Made by a program: the position numbers and the translations under genes. The notes under the pieces were generated by a model. It was not told the origin of the DNA and did not search any database. It saw only the letters and a list, made by a program, of their open reading frames with translations. 64,000 nucleotides of DNA from assembly GCA_016721505.1 (NCBI GenBank), contig JADKHX010000021.1:124001-188000 (forward strand). Reading direction: 5' to 3'. Source of the stretch: Rhodocyclaceae bacterium. GTDB taxonomy: Bacteria; Pseudomonadota; Gammaproteobacteria; Burkholderiales; Rhodocyclaceae. Below, piece after piece: positions 18,726 to 27,045 of the stretch. How positions within the stretch are numbered: position 1 is the first letter of the stretch; every line of letters starts with the position of its first letter.

Positions 18726-20093
18726 TTGAATCGCCCGATGGATAACGGCGCTTCAGCATTACCCGTGACAGAAAATTTTGGTCAAATTGACCTGCTTATC
18801 GAGCCTGAATGGATCATTCCAATTGAACCCGCGGGCTTAATACTCGTCAATCATTCCATTGCCATCCAAAACGGCAGGATTCTTGACGTTTTGCCGAGCA
18901 CCGAAGCGCAACAAAAATATAGACCCAACGAGACGATGACCTTGCCTGGCCACGTCGTACTCCCCGGTCTAATCAATCTCCACACCCACGCCGCAATGAA
19001 TTTATTTCGCGGCTACGCCGATGATTTGCCGTTGATGCAATGGCTCAATGATCGAATCTGGCCAGTCGAGGCTCGTCTTGCCAGCCCTAGTTTTGTCCAT
19101 GACGGCACGCTGCTGGCCTGCGCCGAAATGCTGCGTGGCGGGGTAACTTGTTTCAACGACATGTATTTCTTCCCGCAAGCAAGCGCTGAAGCTGCCGTGC
19201 GAATGGGCATGCGCGCTGCCATAGGCCTGGTAGTTATCGATTTCCCGAGCAATTACGCTGCGGATGTCGGTGATTATTTAAGTAAAGGCTTGGCCTGCCG
19301 CGATCTTTGGAAGGACGATCCGCTGTTGTCGTTCAATCTCGCCCCACACGCACCCTATACCGTGTCGGACGCCAGCTTCGAGCGCATTGCAGTGTTAGCC
19401 GACCAACTTGATCTCGGCATCCATATACATTTGCATGAAACACACGATGAAATTGCGCAGAGCCTCAAACAGTACGGCATTAGACCTCTGGCACGCCTGC
19501 ATCGCCTAGGATTGCTCAGCCCGCAATTTCTTGCCGTGCATGCTGTGCATCTTGAAATCAGCGAAATCGAGCTCTTGCAAAAATTTGGTGCGCATATTGC
19601 GCATTGCCCAAGTTCTAACCTCAAATTGGGTAGCGGCATCGCACCTGTTGCAAAAATGAAACAGCTTGGCCTCAATTTTGGCATTGGTACTGACAGTGCT
19701 GCGTCCAACAATCGCCTCGATTCATTTGCCGAAATGCGTCTTGCCTCGCTACTCGCCAAAGGTGTCAGTGGCGATGCCACTGTGCTTGACTCACACCAAT
19801 CGCTACACGCAGCAACCCTCGGTGGTGCCTGTGCTTTAGGGCTTGAATCGGTGATCGGCTCGATTTCAAAAGGCAAATTCGCCGATCTGTGTGCCGTACG
19901 ATTGGACGACTGGCAATTGTTGCCGCGCTTTGATGTCGCCTCCCATTTGGTGAATGTGGCGACGCGAAATGATGTATCCCACGTTTGGGTTGCAGGCATA
20001 CACAAGCTGAAGGATGGAATTCTCCTGCCAATTGATGGAGGAATCTTGGCCGACACTGCTGAAATGTGGCAGAATCGCATCCTGAATGTTTAG
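18726..20093 (+). CDS. TRZ/ATZ-family amidohydrolase (MTA/SAH deaminase-like)
   Basis: This is a metal-dependent amidohydrolase of about 455 residues, closest in motif content to 5-methylthioadenosine/S-adenosylhomocysteine deaminases. The metal site HTHAAMNLFRGYADDLPLMQ lies near residue 83, followed by HLHETHDE near 237, a late His in HCPSSNLKLGSG near 296 and the Asp in GIGTDSAASNNRLD near 321. The reading frame starts with TTG at 18726 (AGGGG about 12 bases upstream) or ATG at 18738; the choice is not settled. It is divergent from gyrA and precedes ompA-ubiG. Location of an MTA/SAH deaminase beside the SAM-dependent UbiG is common in Burkholderiales and fits a role in clearing methylation by-products. 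Confidence 0.85.
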   Translation: MNRPMDNGASALPVTENFGQIDLLIEPEWIIPIEPAGLILVNHSIAIQNGRILDVLPSTEAQQKYRPNETMTLPGHVVLPGLINLHTHAAMNLFRGYADDLPLMQWLNDRIWPVEARLASPSFVHDGTLLACAEMLRGGVTCFNDMYFFPQASAEAAVRMGMRAAIGLVVIDFPSNYAADVGDYLSKGLACRDLWKDDPLLSFNLAPHAPYTVSDASFERIAVLADQLDLGIHIHLHETHDEIAQSLKQYGIRPLARLHRLGLLSPQFLAVHAVHLEISEIELLQKFGAHIAHCPSSNLKLGSGIAPVAKMKQLGLNFGIGTDSAASNNRLDSFAEMRLASLLAKGVSGDATVLDSHQSLHAATLGGACALGLESVIGSISKGKFADLCAVRLDDWQLLPRFDVASHLVNVATRNDVSHVWVAGIHKLKDGILLPIDGGILADTAEMWQNRILNV

Positions 20094-20170
20094 ATTCATC
20101 GGTTACACATCCGCCGTACCGAAACAAGACAGTAAAACTTTTTTCTATCCAGATATTGAGGGACGACATC

Positions 20171-20848
20171 ATGAAATTAGCAACCAAATCGCTGCTCGCC
20201 GCTGCAATGATTGGTCTTACCGCTGGTGCTGTTGCACAGACCACCGGAATTGACACCAAAGGCACTGTCGGTTATGTGATCGACCAGCGCGCCAATGTGG
20301 CCAAAAGTGGTTCCGGCCTTTGCTGGCGTACAGGTTATTGGACAGCAGCGATGGCAATCGCTGAGTGCGATCCAGATCTAATGCCAAAAGCCGCGCCTGT
20401 TGTTGCACCTCTGGCACCAAAACAAGCGCCTCCACCTCCTCCACCTGCTCCAGCTCCAAAGCCTGCTGCTAAGAAAGTAACCTTGTCGGCTGATGCATTG
20501 TTTGATTTCGACAAAGCCACTCTGCGCCCAGAAGGCGAGAAGAAACTTTCCGACCTCGTCGCTAGCTTCGGTGATCTGAAACTAGAAGTTATCGTCGCTG
20601 TTGGCCACGCTGATCGATTCGGCAAACCAGCGTACAACCAAGATCTGTCTGAGCGACGTGCCAACGCTGTCAAGAGTTTCTTGGTCAGCAAAGGCATCGA
20701 GCCAAATCGCGTGTATTCTGAAGGTAAGGGTCAGACCAAGCCAGTGACCGCACCTGATCAGTGCAAAGGCGCCAAGAGTCCGAAAGTCGTGGCTTGTTTG
20801 CAACCTGATCGTCGAGTTGATATCGAAGTCATCGGTACCAGGATGTAA
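20171..20848 (+). CDS. OmpA-family outer-membrane protein
   Basis: This 225-residue protein has a signal peptide (MKLATKSLLAAAMIGLTAGAVA, cleaved near AQT) and a short N-terminal region containing CWRTGYWTAAMAIAECDP, typical of betaproteobacterial OmpA-like proteins. A proline/alanine linker (PPPPPPAPAPKPAA) follows. The C-terminal OmpA peptidoglycan-binding domain has LFDFDKATLRPEG, VVGH-type AVGHADRFG and LSERRANAVKSFLVSKGI. Two cysteines near the end (DQCKGAKS, VACLQPDRRVDIEV) match the conserved disulfide. It lacks an eight-strand OmpA barrel, so it probably tethers the outer membrane to the wall. The ATG at 20171 has GAGGGA 8 bases upstream; a strong terminator follows. Confidence 0.92.
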   Translation: MKLATKSLLAAAMIGLTAGAVAQTTGIDTKGTVGYVIDQRANVAKSGSGLCWRTGYWTAAMAIAECDPDLMPKAAPVVAPLAPKQAPPPPPPAPAPKPAAKKVTLSADALFDFDKATLRPEGEKKLSDLVASFGDLKLEVIVAVGHADRFGKPAYNQDLSERRANAVKSFLVSKGIEPNRVYSEGKGQTKPVTAPDQCKGAKSPKVVACLQPDRRVDIEVIGTRM

Positions 20849-20860
20849 ATTTTGCTTCAA

Positions 20861-20894
20861 CGAAAAAAGGCCCTGCTTTGCAGGGCTTTTTTTT
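20861..20894 (+). terminator. Rho-independent terminator after ompA
   Basis: GCCCTG, loop CTTTG, CAGGGC (20870-20875 with 20881-20886) is followed by eight T and preceded by six A, so the stem can extend by A-T pairs. It lies about 20 bases after the ompA stop. Confidence 0.93.
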
Positions 20895-20944
20895 CATCTT
20901 TTGATACCATCTGACTTTCGTTGTTGCAACGATAAGACATCCAC

Positions 20945-21643
20945 ATGACATCAAATGTAGACCCTCAGGAAATCTCAAAATTTAGTGAAGGCGCAGATCG
21001 CTGGTGGGATCCTGATTCAGACTTTCGACCATTGCACGACATCAACCCCACACGCCTGGCTTGGATCGATGGTGCCTGCAGTTTGCGTGGCAAACGAGTG
21101 CTTGATGTCGGTTGCGGCGGCGGATTGCTGAGCGAAGGCATGGCCAAGCTTGGTGGAAAAGTTAGCGCGATTGATATGTCTGCCGAAGCGTTGGCTGTAG
21201 CGCGGGCTCATGCGGTGGCTAGTGCATACGAAATTGACTATCAATTGTGTGCAGCAGAAGCATATGCCAGCCAACACGCTGGTAAATTCAATGTCATCAC
21301 TTGCCTGGAAATGCTCGAACACGTCCCCGACCCGGCCAGCGTTGTGAACGCCTGCGCGCAATTGGTAAAGCCTGGCGGACAAGTTTTCTTTTCCACAATT
21401 AATCGCAACCCCAAAGCTTATCTAATGGCTGTTGTCGGTGCCGAATACGTATTGCGCTTGTTGGCGCGTGGCACACACGACTATGCAAAATTTATCCGCC
21501 CTGCTGAGCTCGCGTCATTCTGCCGCGATGCCGGATTGATGGTCGATGAAATTATCGGCATGCGCTATGAGCCGTTCTCTCGCTATGCCGAATTAACGGC
21601 CGACACCAGCGTGAATTACTTGCTGCGCGCCCGACGCGCGTAA
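20945..21643 (+). CDS. ubiG: Ubiquinone biosynthesis O-methyltransferase
   Basis: UbiG methylates both hydroxyl groups on the ubiquinone ring. The 232-residue protein starts MTSNVDPQEISKFSEGADRW and then WWDPDSDFRPLHDINPTRL, the UbiG/COQ3 signature. It has SAM motif I VLDVGCGGGLLSEGMAKLG near 51, ECLEMLEHVPDP-like ITCLEMLEHVPDP near 119 and VFFSTINRNPKAYL near 149. It follows the ompA terminator and therefore needs its own promoter. The gph phosphatase gene that often follows ubiG in Burkholderiales is absent; a repeat and the tmRNA gene come next. Confidence 0.96.
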   Translation: MTSNVDPQEISKFSEGADRWWDPDSDFRPLHDINPTRLAWIDGACSLRGKRVLDVGCGGGLLSEGMAKLGGKVSAIDMSAEALAVARAHAVASAYEIDYQLCAAEAYASQHAGKFNVITCLEMLEHVPDPASVVNACAQLVKPGGQVFFSTINRNPKAYLMAVVGAEYVLRLLARGTHDYAKFIRPAELASFCRDAGLMVDEIIGMRYEPFSRYAELTADTSVNYLLRARRA

Positions 21644-21660
21644 CGCACTCACTTAAATTC

Positions 21661-21690
21661 GCCAGTTGGTGCTGGCGATACGCCGTCATT
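21661..21690 (-). repeat. Family A repeat, short copy after ubiG
   Basis: On the minus strand it reads AATGACGGCGTATCGCCAGC followed by ACCAACTGGC. It lies 17 bases downstream of the ubiG stop and about 24 bases from the tmRNA 3' hairpin. It is the best intergenic match to the copy inside aroA. Confidence 0.9.
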
Positions 21691-21714
21691 AAATCCGCGT
21701 ACAAACGTGACGAC

Positions 21715-22046
21715 GGGGACACAATACTAGACTATGTCCCCGCCGATAGCCATTCTGTTTCTTGGACGGCTATGTCCTCAGCAGACCGTTTTTAGGCGGC
21801 CAATGCGAAACGCTCATCGTTGGCGTTTACTAATTTGCGCGGATTACGTCCGTCGCCTCTCGGGCCGCCTGCTCCCCTTCTATCGCCCTGTCGAAACCAT
21901 GACACCCCCTCAGTGGTGGAGGTGGGCGGAATCGAACCGCCGTCCAGAACGCTTCCAGATTGCCGGAATTACGACCGTGAGCGAATTATGAGCGCATCAC
22001 TGTAACCGCGCAAGCTGAGGCAACGCGAAATTAGTATCACGGTCGT
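21715..22046 (-). ncRNA. ssrA: Circularly permuted (two-piece) tmRNA
   Basis: On the minus strand the acceptor piece comes first. It carries a T arm (GGCGGTTCGATTCCGCC) and ends CACCTCCACCA, with the CCA end at 21914. After a 4-base spacer (CTGA) the coding piece starts at 21909 with GGGGGTGTCATGGTTTCGAC, the conserved tmRNA 5' end. The two ends pair as a seven-base acceptor stem with a G3-U pair, the alanine identity element. The tag reading frame begins at about nucleotide 86 of the coding piece. A perfect 10-bp inverted repeat (ACGACCGTGA, 22037-22046 with 21971-21980) closes the acceptor side, and GGGGACA...TGTCCCC (21715-21741) forms the 3' hairpin. Outer boundaries are approximate. Permuted tmRNAs are an established class in some betaproteobacteria. 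Confidence 0.93.
21792..21824 (-). other. ssrA: tmRNA proteolysis-tag reading frame
   Basis: After TTAGTAAAC the codons GCC AAC GAT GAG CGT TTC GCA TTG GCC GCC TAA encode ANDERFALAA and stop. The resume codon is GCC (Ala). The sequence is a one-residue variant of the ANDERYALAA type of tag known from related betaproteobacteria and ends in the ALAA degron read by ClpXP. Confidence 0.92.
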
Positions 22047-22090
22047 GTCGATGCGGCGCGTGATAGCAGATATAGCAGAGGAAAAAGGGA

Positions 22091-22166
22091 TGGTGCCGGC
22101 ACCCGGGATCGAACTGGGCACCTACCGCTTACAAGGCGGTTGCTCTACCAAATGAGCTATGCCGGC
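22091..22166 (-). tRNA. tRNA-Thr (anticodon TGT)
   Basis: The minus strand gives a complete 76-base cloverleaf with encoded CCA: acceptor GCCGGCA pairing TGCCGGC, D arm TAGCTCATTTGGTAGAGCA, anticodon stem ACCGC/GCGGT around CTTGTAA (anticodon TGT), and T arm with GTTCGATCC. It reads ACA codons. It lies 45 bp upstream of the tmRNA acceptor piece and may share its transcript. Confidence 0.96.
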
Positions 22167-22243
22167 AACAAGCGCGATTATAAATCAGCCTGTCGGCACT
22201 TGCACTTTCTTGCGCCGTCCGCACGAAAAAATTGTTCCTAGTG

Positions 22244-23731
22244 CTATTTTGTTGTCGCAGATTTTCCCTTTGCGGGTTTTGCAACTTTTTTCACAGTTGT
22301 CACTTTGGCCGTGACCGCACGCGGCGATTTTTTTGCTTTGAGAGTGCTCGCCGGTTTCGGCAAACCTGTCTTAGCGCGTCCATATACCGCTGATTCCAAT
22401 TCGGTAATTGACTCATCGGTGTAATTGAGCATACGTTGCAAATTAGGCACTGAACGCCGGCAAGCCGTGTACCCAAAACCTAAAGTGTCGCCGTAGCCAG
22501 TAATCGTGATATTGAGCGCCATGTAGGCAGTTGGAATCGAGACTGGGTAGACTTCGTCCAAACGTGCGCCATTCAAGAAAAGTGTGTCCTTTGGGCCAGG
22601 CACGTTGGAGATCACGACATTGAACATTGGATGATTACGCGCGCCGCCGCTGATCATTAGTGGTGCAGCAGGAACCATCATCACCATGCTATGTGCCATT
22701 TTTTCCAATCGCGACATCTTCATCAGCCGGTTTTTGGCGATGGTGGTTGATTTCACAACGCTGTCGAGTCGCTTGAGCGGATCTGCGACATTTGTGCCCA
22801 GATTGGCTAACAGCATTCCCACTTGATTGCCGTGCGTGGTGGCATCGTGCAGCGAGACGGGCACCATCGCGATCAATGGTTTTTTCGGCAGCGCGTTCTG
22901 TGCCAGTAAATATTTTCGTAACGCGCCGGCGCAAATTGCCAACGTAATATCGTTTACCGTCGCGCCAGATGCTTCACCCAAAGTCTTTAGTCGCTTGAGA
23001 GAATACGACTGCGCGGCAAAACGGCGTGATGCAGAAATGTCTACATTAAAAAGCGTTGGCGGCGCCTGCAGTGGCAGAACTTCGTCGCCGTGCGCTTGGC
23101 TGCTACGCACCACGTCCCACAGTCCACTGCCAATGCCGGGGAGAATTTCTTTGCCGGCGCGCACCGCGTTGATGACGCCGGTTATCAATCCTGGCGCCGC
23201 CGTGCGCGGCTTGGCAGTGCGTTTGGGAAACTCAAACGCCCACAAGGGAGCGCGATTATCTTTTGCGTCCGTGGCCAAAGATTGCGCCATCATTTTGTTG
23301 CCCGTGACACCGTCGATCAATGCGTGATGAATCTTGCAATAGATCGCAAATCGCCCACCGGGCAAGCCTTCGATGATGTAGGTTTCCCAAAGCGGTCGAT
23401 TACGGTCCAACAAATTGCCATGCAAACGCGCTACGATAGCGAGCAACTCGCGGATGCGCCCGGGTCTGGGCAACGCCAGCCGACGCAGGTGATAATCCAA
23501 TTCAAAATCTTTGTCTTCTTCCCAGCACCACACACCCATCCGCAACACCGGTCGTTGATTAAATGGCGCCAAAGCCTTGGTATAGCTGCGCCATTTCGTT
23601 TCCATCTTTTCGAGATAGTCCTCACCACCACGTGCCGGTGGCGTAAAAATATTCAGCCCGGCCACATGCATTGGTTGATTGCGCGTTTCCATCAACAAAA
23701 ACATCGCATCGGCAGGTGGCAATGGCTTCAT
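22244..23731 (-). CDS. Wax ester synthase / diacylglycerol acyltransferase (WS/DGAT)
   Basis: This is a bacterial WS/DGAT, which transfers acyl groups from acyl-CoA to fatty alcohols or diacylglycerol to make neutral storage lipid. The 495-residue protein starts LPPADAMFLLMETRNQPMHV and has the catalytic HHxxxDG motif as KIHHALIDGVTG near residue 138. It also has the late NVVISNVPGPKDTLFLNGARL block near 380 and ITGYGDTLGFGYTACR near 420. The last 30 residues are Lys/Ala/Thr/Pro-rich and highly basic, like the tails on the PhaC-like protein at 796 and the second WS/DGAT at 46784. It lies 49 bp downstream of an acyl-CoA-binding protein gene, its likely substrate carrier. Confidence 0.92.
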   Translation of the reverse strand: MKPLPPADAMFLLMETRNQPMHVAGLNIFTPPARGGEDYLEKMETKWRSYTKALAPFNQRPVLRMGVWCWEEDKDFELDYHLRRLALPRPGRIRELLAIVARLHGNLLDRNRPLWETYIIEGLPGGRFAIYCKIHHALIDGVTGNKMMAQSLATDAKDNRAPLWAFEFPKRTAKPRTAAPGLITGVINAVRAGKEILPGIGSGLWDVVRSSQAHGDEVLPLQAPPTLFNVDISASRRFAAQSYSLKRLKTLGEASGATVNDITLAICAGALRKYLLAQNALPKKPLIAMVPVSLHDATTHGNQVGMLLANLGTNVADPLKRLDSVVKSTTIAKNRLMKMSRLEKMAHSMVMMVPAAPLMISGGARNHPMFNVVISNVPGPKDTLFLNGARLDEVYPVSIPTAYMALNITITGYGDTLGFGYTACRRSVPNLQRMLNYTDESITELESAVYGRAKTGLPKPASTLKAKKSPRAVTAKVTTVKKVAKPAKGKSATTK

Positions 23732-23780
23732 ATAGGGCTCCCGAATGAAATGCGACGAAAGATTTTCGACGGACGCGGTG

Positions 23781-24044
23781 TTATTCCTTAGCCAACAAAC
23801 TCTTCACCAAATCAACATACTTTTGCATCGCATCATTGGATGAAGTTCCTTTAACAGCCGCCCATGCATCAAATTTGGCGCGACCTATCATGTCCGTGAA
23901 TCCTGGGCGCTTACCTTCTACATCACCCTGACTGCCTTGTTTATACAATGCATAGAGCTGCAAAAAAACCTCGTTGCTTGGACGCGTGGTCAACTTTTTC
24001 ACATCGACCAGTGCTGCTTCAAATGCTTGTTTAACTGATGCCAT
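23781..24044 (-). CDS. Acyl-CoA-binding protein (ACBP)
   Basis: ACBP is a four-helix cytosolic carrier that binds long-chain acyl-CoA. The 87-residue protein matches the family in length and motifs: FEAALVDVKKL, then SNEVFLQLYALYKQGSQGDV near 24, with the conserved YxxYKQ-type core, and GRAKFDAWAAVKGTSSNDAM near 53 with the conserved K-DAW-K positions. ACBPs are mainly eukaryotic but occur in some proteobacteria. The start has GGAG about 8 bases upstream. Placement directly upstream of a WS/DGAT on the same strand argues that it delivers acyl-CoA for storage lipid synthesis. Confidence 0.93.
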   Translation of the reverse strand: MASVKQAFEAALVDVKKLTTRPSNEVFLQLYALYKQGSQGDVEGKRPGFTDMIGRAKFDAWAAVKGTSSNDAMQKYVDLVKSLLAKE

Positions 24045-24210
24045 CTTTGCCTCTCCTTGGTGGTTAGATTTACCTACTAGATTTCAAGCCTTCATTTTGC
24101 CCTGTCGCAACGAAAACTGCAGCTTTGACAATTGAATGAACGGGAGGCGTAGTTTTTAACCCACGCGGCATTCCGCTGTAAACTTGATTGTCCTTTGACC
24201 GTCTCGCATT

Positions 24211-25800
24211 ATGTCGCCAGCACCACTTCCCCTTCGCCTGCTCTATGTTGCTGCCGCTTCGGTCGACCCGCAGGCGTTTTTGTTGGCGCTCGGACTGAGC
24301 AGCCAGCGCGTAGATTTACGGCATATAAGTTCGGCTCCGCTATTGCGCACCGCGCTGGCCGAGCCACCTTGGGATGCCACCCTGTATGTGCCCGGTGCCG
24401 CATTAGCGGTGCAAACAGTAATCAAACTGATTGATGAGCTGGGGCTGGATTTGCCCGTGTTGATGATTGCCAATGCGGATGAGCGCAAGCTCGCGCTGGG
24501 CGCGATGAAAGCGGGCGCACGCGATGTGATTGATGCGGATCGATTGGAGCGCTTGCTGCCCGCTATTGAGCGTGAGGCCGATGGCGCGCAACATCGCGCC
24601 GATCACCGTGCGGCACTGGAAATGTTACGCGACAGCGAAGCGCGTTTTCGTGGCTTGGCGTCGAACCTGCCGGGTATGTTGTTTCAACTACGGCGCAGCA
24701 CTGTAAAAAGCGCCAGCACCAACTTAGCTGACGACGAAAGTCCACCAACCTACAACTTTCGTTTCATGTACGTTAGCGACGGTTGCCAAAAACTATTTGG
24801 TCGCAAGCAACACGAATTGCTCGAATCGGCGGAATATTTTTTCTCGGCATTTGATGCCAAGCAGCGAAAAAGTTTGGAACTTGCGCTCAAAGAGTCGGCG
24901 ATTAGCGGAACGCTTTTCAACTGGGAAGGTCACGCGGCAGGACGTTCGCGTGCCAAGTGGATTAGCTTACGCTCGACGCCGCATCGCTTTGAAGACGGCA
25001 GCGTCGAATGGCAAGGCATTGCGACAAACGTGACGCACAGCAAAGAAGCCGAAGGCGAACTGCGTCGTTCGCGCGAACAATTGGCCGAGCTTTCTACCCA
25101 CCTAGAAGCAGTCAAAGAAGAGGAGCGCGAACGTATCGCCCGCGATATTCACGATGAGCTCGGTTCAATATTGGTTCGGCTAAAAATCGAGGTCGCTCTG
25201 CTATCCAGCAAACTCCCCGCTGAGGCAGGGGCGCTGCGGGTGAAGGCCCAATCTATTGAAGGCTTGCTCAATCAAGCGATGGGTACTACCAGCCGCGTAG
25301 CGCGCGAGTTACGTCCAGGCATTCTCAAAGAATTTGGTCTGCCCGCCGCGATTGAATGCCAAGCGGAAGATTTCAGCCAGCGTTCCGGTACGCAATGCCT
25401 AGTGCATTGCGATGACGACGACAAGGCAATGAAGCCTGACAGCGAAGCCTCAATTGCCATATTTCGCATTGCCCAAGAAGCCTTGACCAATATCGCCAAA
25501 CACGCGCAAGCAACACAGGTCAACATGCGATTGTCTCGATTCGGCGGTAACATCGTTTTGGATATTCACGACAACGGTAAGGGCATCTCCGACGACGACC
25601 TGAGCAAACCAAAATCTTTCGGGTTACGCGGAATTCGTGAGCGTGTGCTAAGTTTGGCCGGTGAGTTTTCAATCGTCGCAGCGGATACTGGCGGCACACA
25701 AATTTGCTTGCGGATCCCCGAACACATCAGTGCCGAATCCGAGCGACAAGATGAGCAGCACCGCGAACAACAACGAGAAACACAACGTAAATTATTCTGA
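24211..25800 (+). CDS. PAS sensor histidine kinase (NarX/HisKA_3 type) with receiver-like N-terminus
   Basis: The 529-residue cytoplasmic protein has three parts. Residues 1-130 look like a degenerate receiver fold (LPVLMIANADERKLALGAMKAGARDVIDADRLERLLPAI), with the alternating pattern of CheY but without a clear phospho-acceptor acidic pocket. A PAS domain follows at about 145-280 (RFRGLASNLPGMLFQL). The HisKA_3 dimerisation box ERERIARDIHDELGSILVRL near 306 carries the phospho-His. The C-terminal HATPase has AQEALTNIAKHAQA near 427 and DNGKGI and GLRGIRERV near 455-475. No membrane segment is seen. The next gene is its NarL-type partner, starting 2 bases after the stop. Confidence 0.9.
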   Translation: MSPAPLPLRLLYVAAASVDPQAFLLALGLSSQRVDLRHISSAPLLRTALAEPPWDATLYVPGAALAVQTVIKLIDELGLDLPVLMIANADERKLALGAMKAGARDVIDADRLERLLPAIEREADGAQHRADHRAALEMLRDSEARFRGLASNLPGMLFQLRRSTVKSASTNLADDESPPTYNFRFMYVSDGCQKLFGRKQHELLESAEYFFSAFDAKQRKSLELALKESAISGTLFNWEGHAAGRSRAKWISLRSTPHRFEDGSVEWQGIATNVTHSKEAEGELRRSREQLAELSTHLEAVKEEERERIARDIHDELGSILVRLKIEVALLSSKLPAEAGALRVKAQSIEGLLNQAMGTTSRVARELRPGILKEFGLPAAIECQAEDFSQRSGTQCLVHCDDDDKAMKPDSEASIAIFRIAQEALTNIAKHAQATQVNMRLSRFGGNIVLDIHDNGKGISDDDLSKPKSFGLRGIRERVLSLAGEFSIVAADTGGTQICLRIPEHISAESERQDEQHREQQRETQRKLF

Positions 25801-25801
25801 A

Positions 25802-26443
25802 ATGGCCGAAAAAATACATGTGCTAATCGCCGATGACCACGCCATCGTGCGCCAAGGTTTGCGGTTAATTTTGTCCGAGACGGACGACCTCGTAGTCGCC
25901 GGTGAAGCCGAAGATGGCGCTGACGCAATCGTCCTTGCGCGGCAACAGGCCTGGGACGTTTTTTTGCTCGATGTGACCATGCCCAATCGTGATGGCATCG
26001 ACACGCTCAAACAACTCAAAAAGGAATTCCCACGCTCGCCTGTGTTGATTTTGAGTATGCATCCCGAAGAGCAATTCGCCGTGCGCGCGCTTAAAGCCGG
26101 CGCATCGGGATACCTCAACAAACAAAGCGCGCCCGAACAATTGGTCACCGCCATTCGTCAAGTCGCCACCGGAAAAAAATACGTCAGCGCCGCCGTCGCG
26201 CAGCAGCTTGCCAATGCTATTTCCGACGACAGCGACAAGCCACCACATGAGCGCATCACTGATCGCGAATATCAAGTGCTTTCACTCATAGCCTCCGGCA
26301 AAACACTTACTCAAGTTGCAGAAACATTGAATCTCGGCGTCGCCACTGTTAGCACCTATCGCGCACGGCTCCTCGAGAAAATGGGATTACGCAGCACGGC
26401 GGAATTGATTCGCTATGGATTGGAAAACGGACTGGTGGAGTAA
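25802..26443 (+). CDS. NarL/FixJ-family response regulator
   Basis: This 213-residue two-domain regulator has a receiver with LIADDHAIVRQGLRLIL at the start, phospho-Asp in VFLLDVTMPNRDGID (about residue 56), Thr/Ser switch in LILSMHPEEQFA and Lys in GYLNKQSAPEQL. A LuxR-type helix-turn-helix follows: ITDREYQVLSLIASGKTLTQ then VAETLNLGVATVSTYRARLL near 150-188. The start ATG lies 2 bases after the kinase stop; an upstream ATG at 25751 inside the kinase is possible but unlikely, because the receiver begins immediately after the later one. The pair forms a two-component system with unknown signal. Confidence 0.92.
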   Translation: MAEKIHVLIADDHAIVRQGLRLILSETDDLVVAGEAEDGADAIVLARQQAWDVFLLDVTMPNRDGIDTLKQLKKEFPRSPVLILSMHPEEQFAVRALKAGASGYLNKQSAPEQLVTAIRQVATGKKYVSAAVAQQLANAISDDSDKPPHERITDREYQVLSLIASGKTLTQVAETLNLGVATVSTYRARLLEKMGLRSTAELIRYGLENGLVE

Positions 26444-26599
26444 TTTGCGCTGCGGTCTGCGCGTAACATCGGGCAAGCAATTGATTTCACTAATTACTTG
26501 CCCATCGCCCCGCATCTGCTGATAAGCTTGCAATAAGGCTGTACTGTTTCGATTTTTGTAGCGTCGCAAAGCCCTCTCACCGCAATTGGAGGTAACGCC

Positions 26600-27031
26600 A
26601 TGAAATCTGTCAAACAACTACTAGGTGACAAACAACGCACGCCACTTTCCGTAGCACCGGACGACTCAGTGTTCACCGCGTTGGAAATGATGGCTAAATA
26701 TGATGTTGGTGCTTTGCTGGTTATGGAAGGCACACATCTTGCGGGCATATTCAGCGAACGTGACTACGCCAGGAAAATAATCCTGCAAGGCAAGTCATCG
26801 CGAGAAACCAAAGTTCGCGAAATCATGACCGACAAGGTTCTCTGCTGCAAACCCGAACTCACCGTCGACGAAGCTATGGCCATCATGTCGCAAAAACACA
26901 TCCGCCATTTGCCAGTGATGACTGCCGATAATCAACTGTTGGGCATCGTTTCTATCGGCGACCTGGTCAAGGCCACCATAGAGGAACAAGCGTTTGTCAT
27001 TGCGCAGTTGGAGCAGTACATCGCGAGTTGA
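26600..27031 (+). CDS. CBS-domain protein
   Basis: The 143-residue protein consists of two CBS motifs and nothing else. VAPDDSVFTALEMMAKYDVG and LAGIFSERDYARKIIL form the first; VREIMTDKVLCCKPELTVDE, HIRHLPVMTADNQLLGIVSI and GDLVKATIEEQ form the second. Such stand-alone CBS pairs bind adenosine nucleotides and are common in Burkholderiales, but the target is unknown. GGAGG lies 8 bases before the ATG. It is preceded by 156 bp without a gene. Confidence 0.9.
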   Translation: MKSVKQLLGDKQRTPLSVAPDDSVFTALEMMAKYDVGALLVMEGTHLAGIFSERDYARKIILQGKSSRETKVREIMTDKVLCCKPELTVDEAMAIMSQKHIRHLPVMTADNQLLGIVSIGDLVKATIEEQAFVIAQLEQYIAS

Positions 27032-27045
27032 AATAAAATATCTGC

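Noticed and set aside
21715..22270. Standard one-piece tmRNA on the minus strand ending at 21914
   Set aside because: A 360-base gene would run into the tRNA-Thr gene and would lack a tag frame. The GGGGGTG 5' end and ANDERFALAA tag lie downstream of the CCA end, so the gene is permuted.
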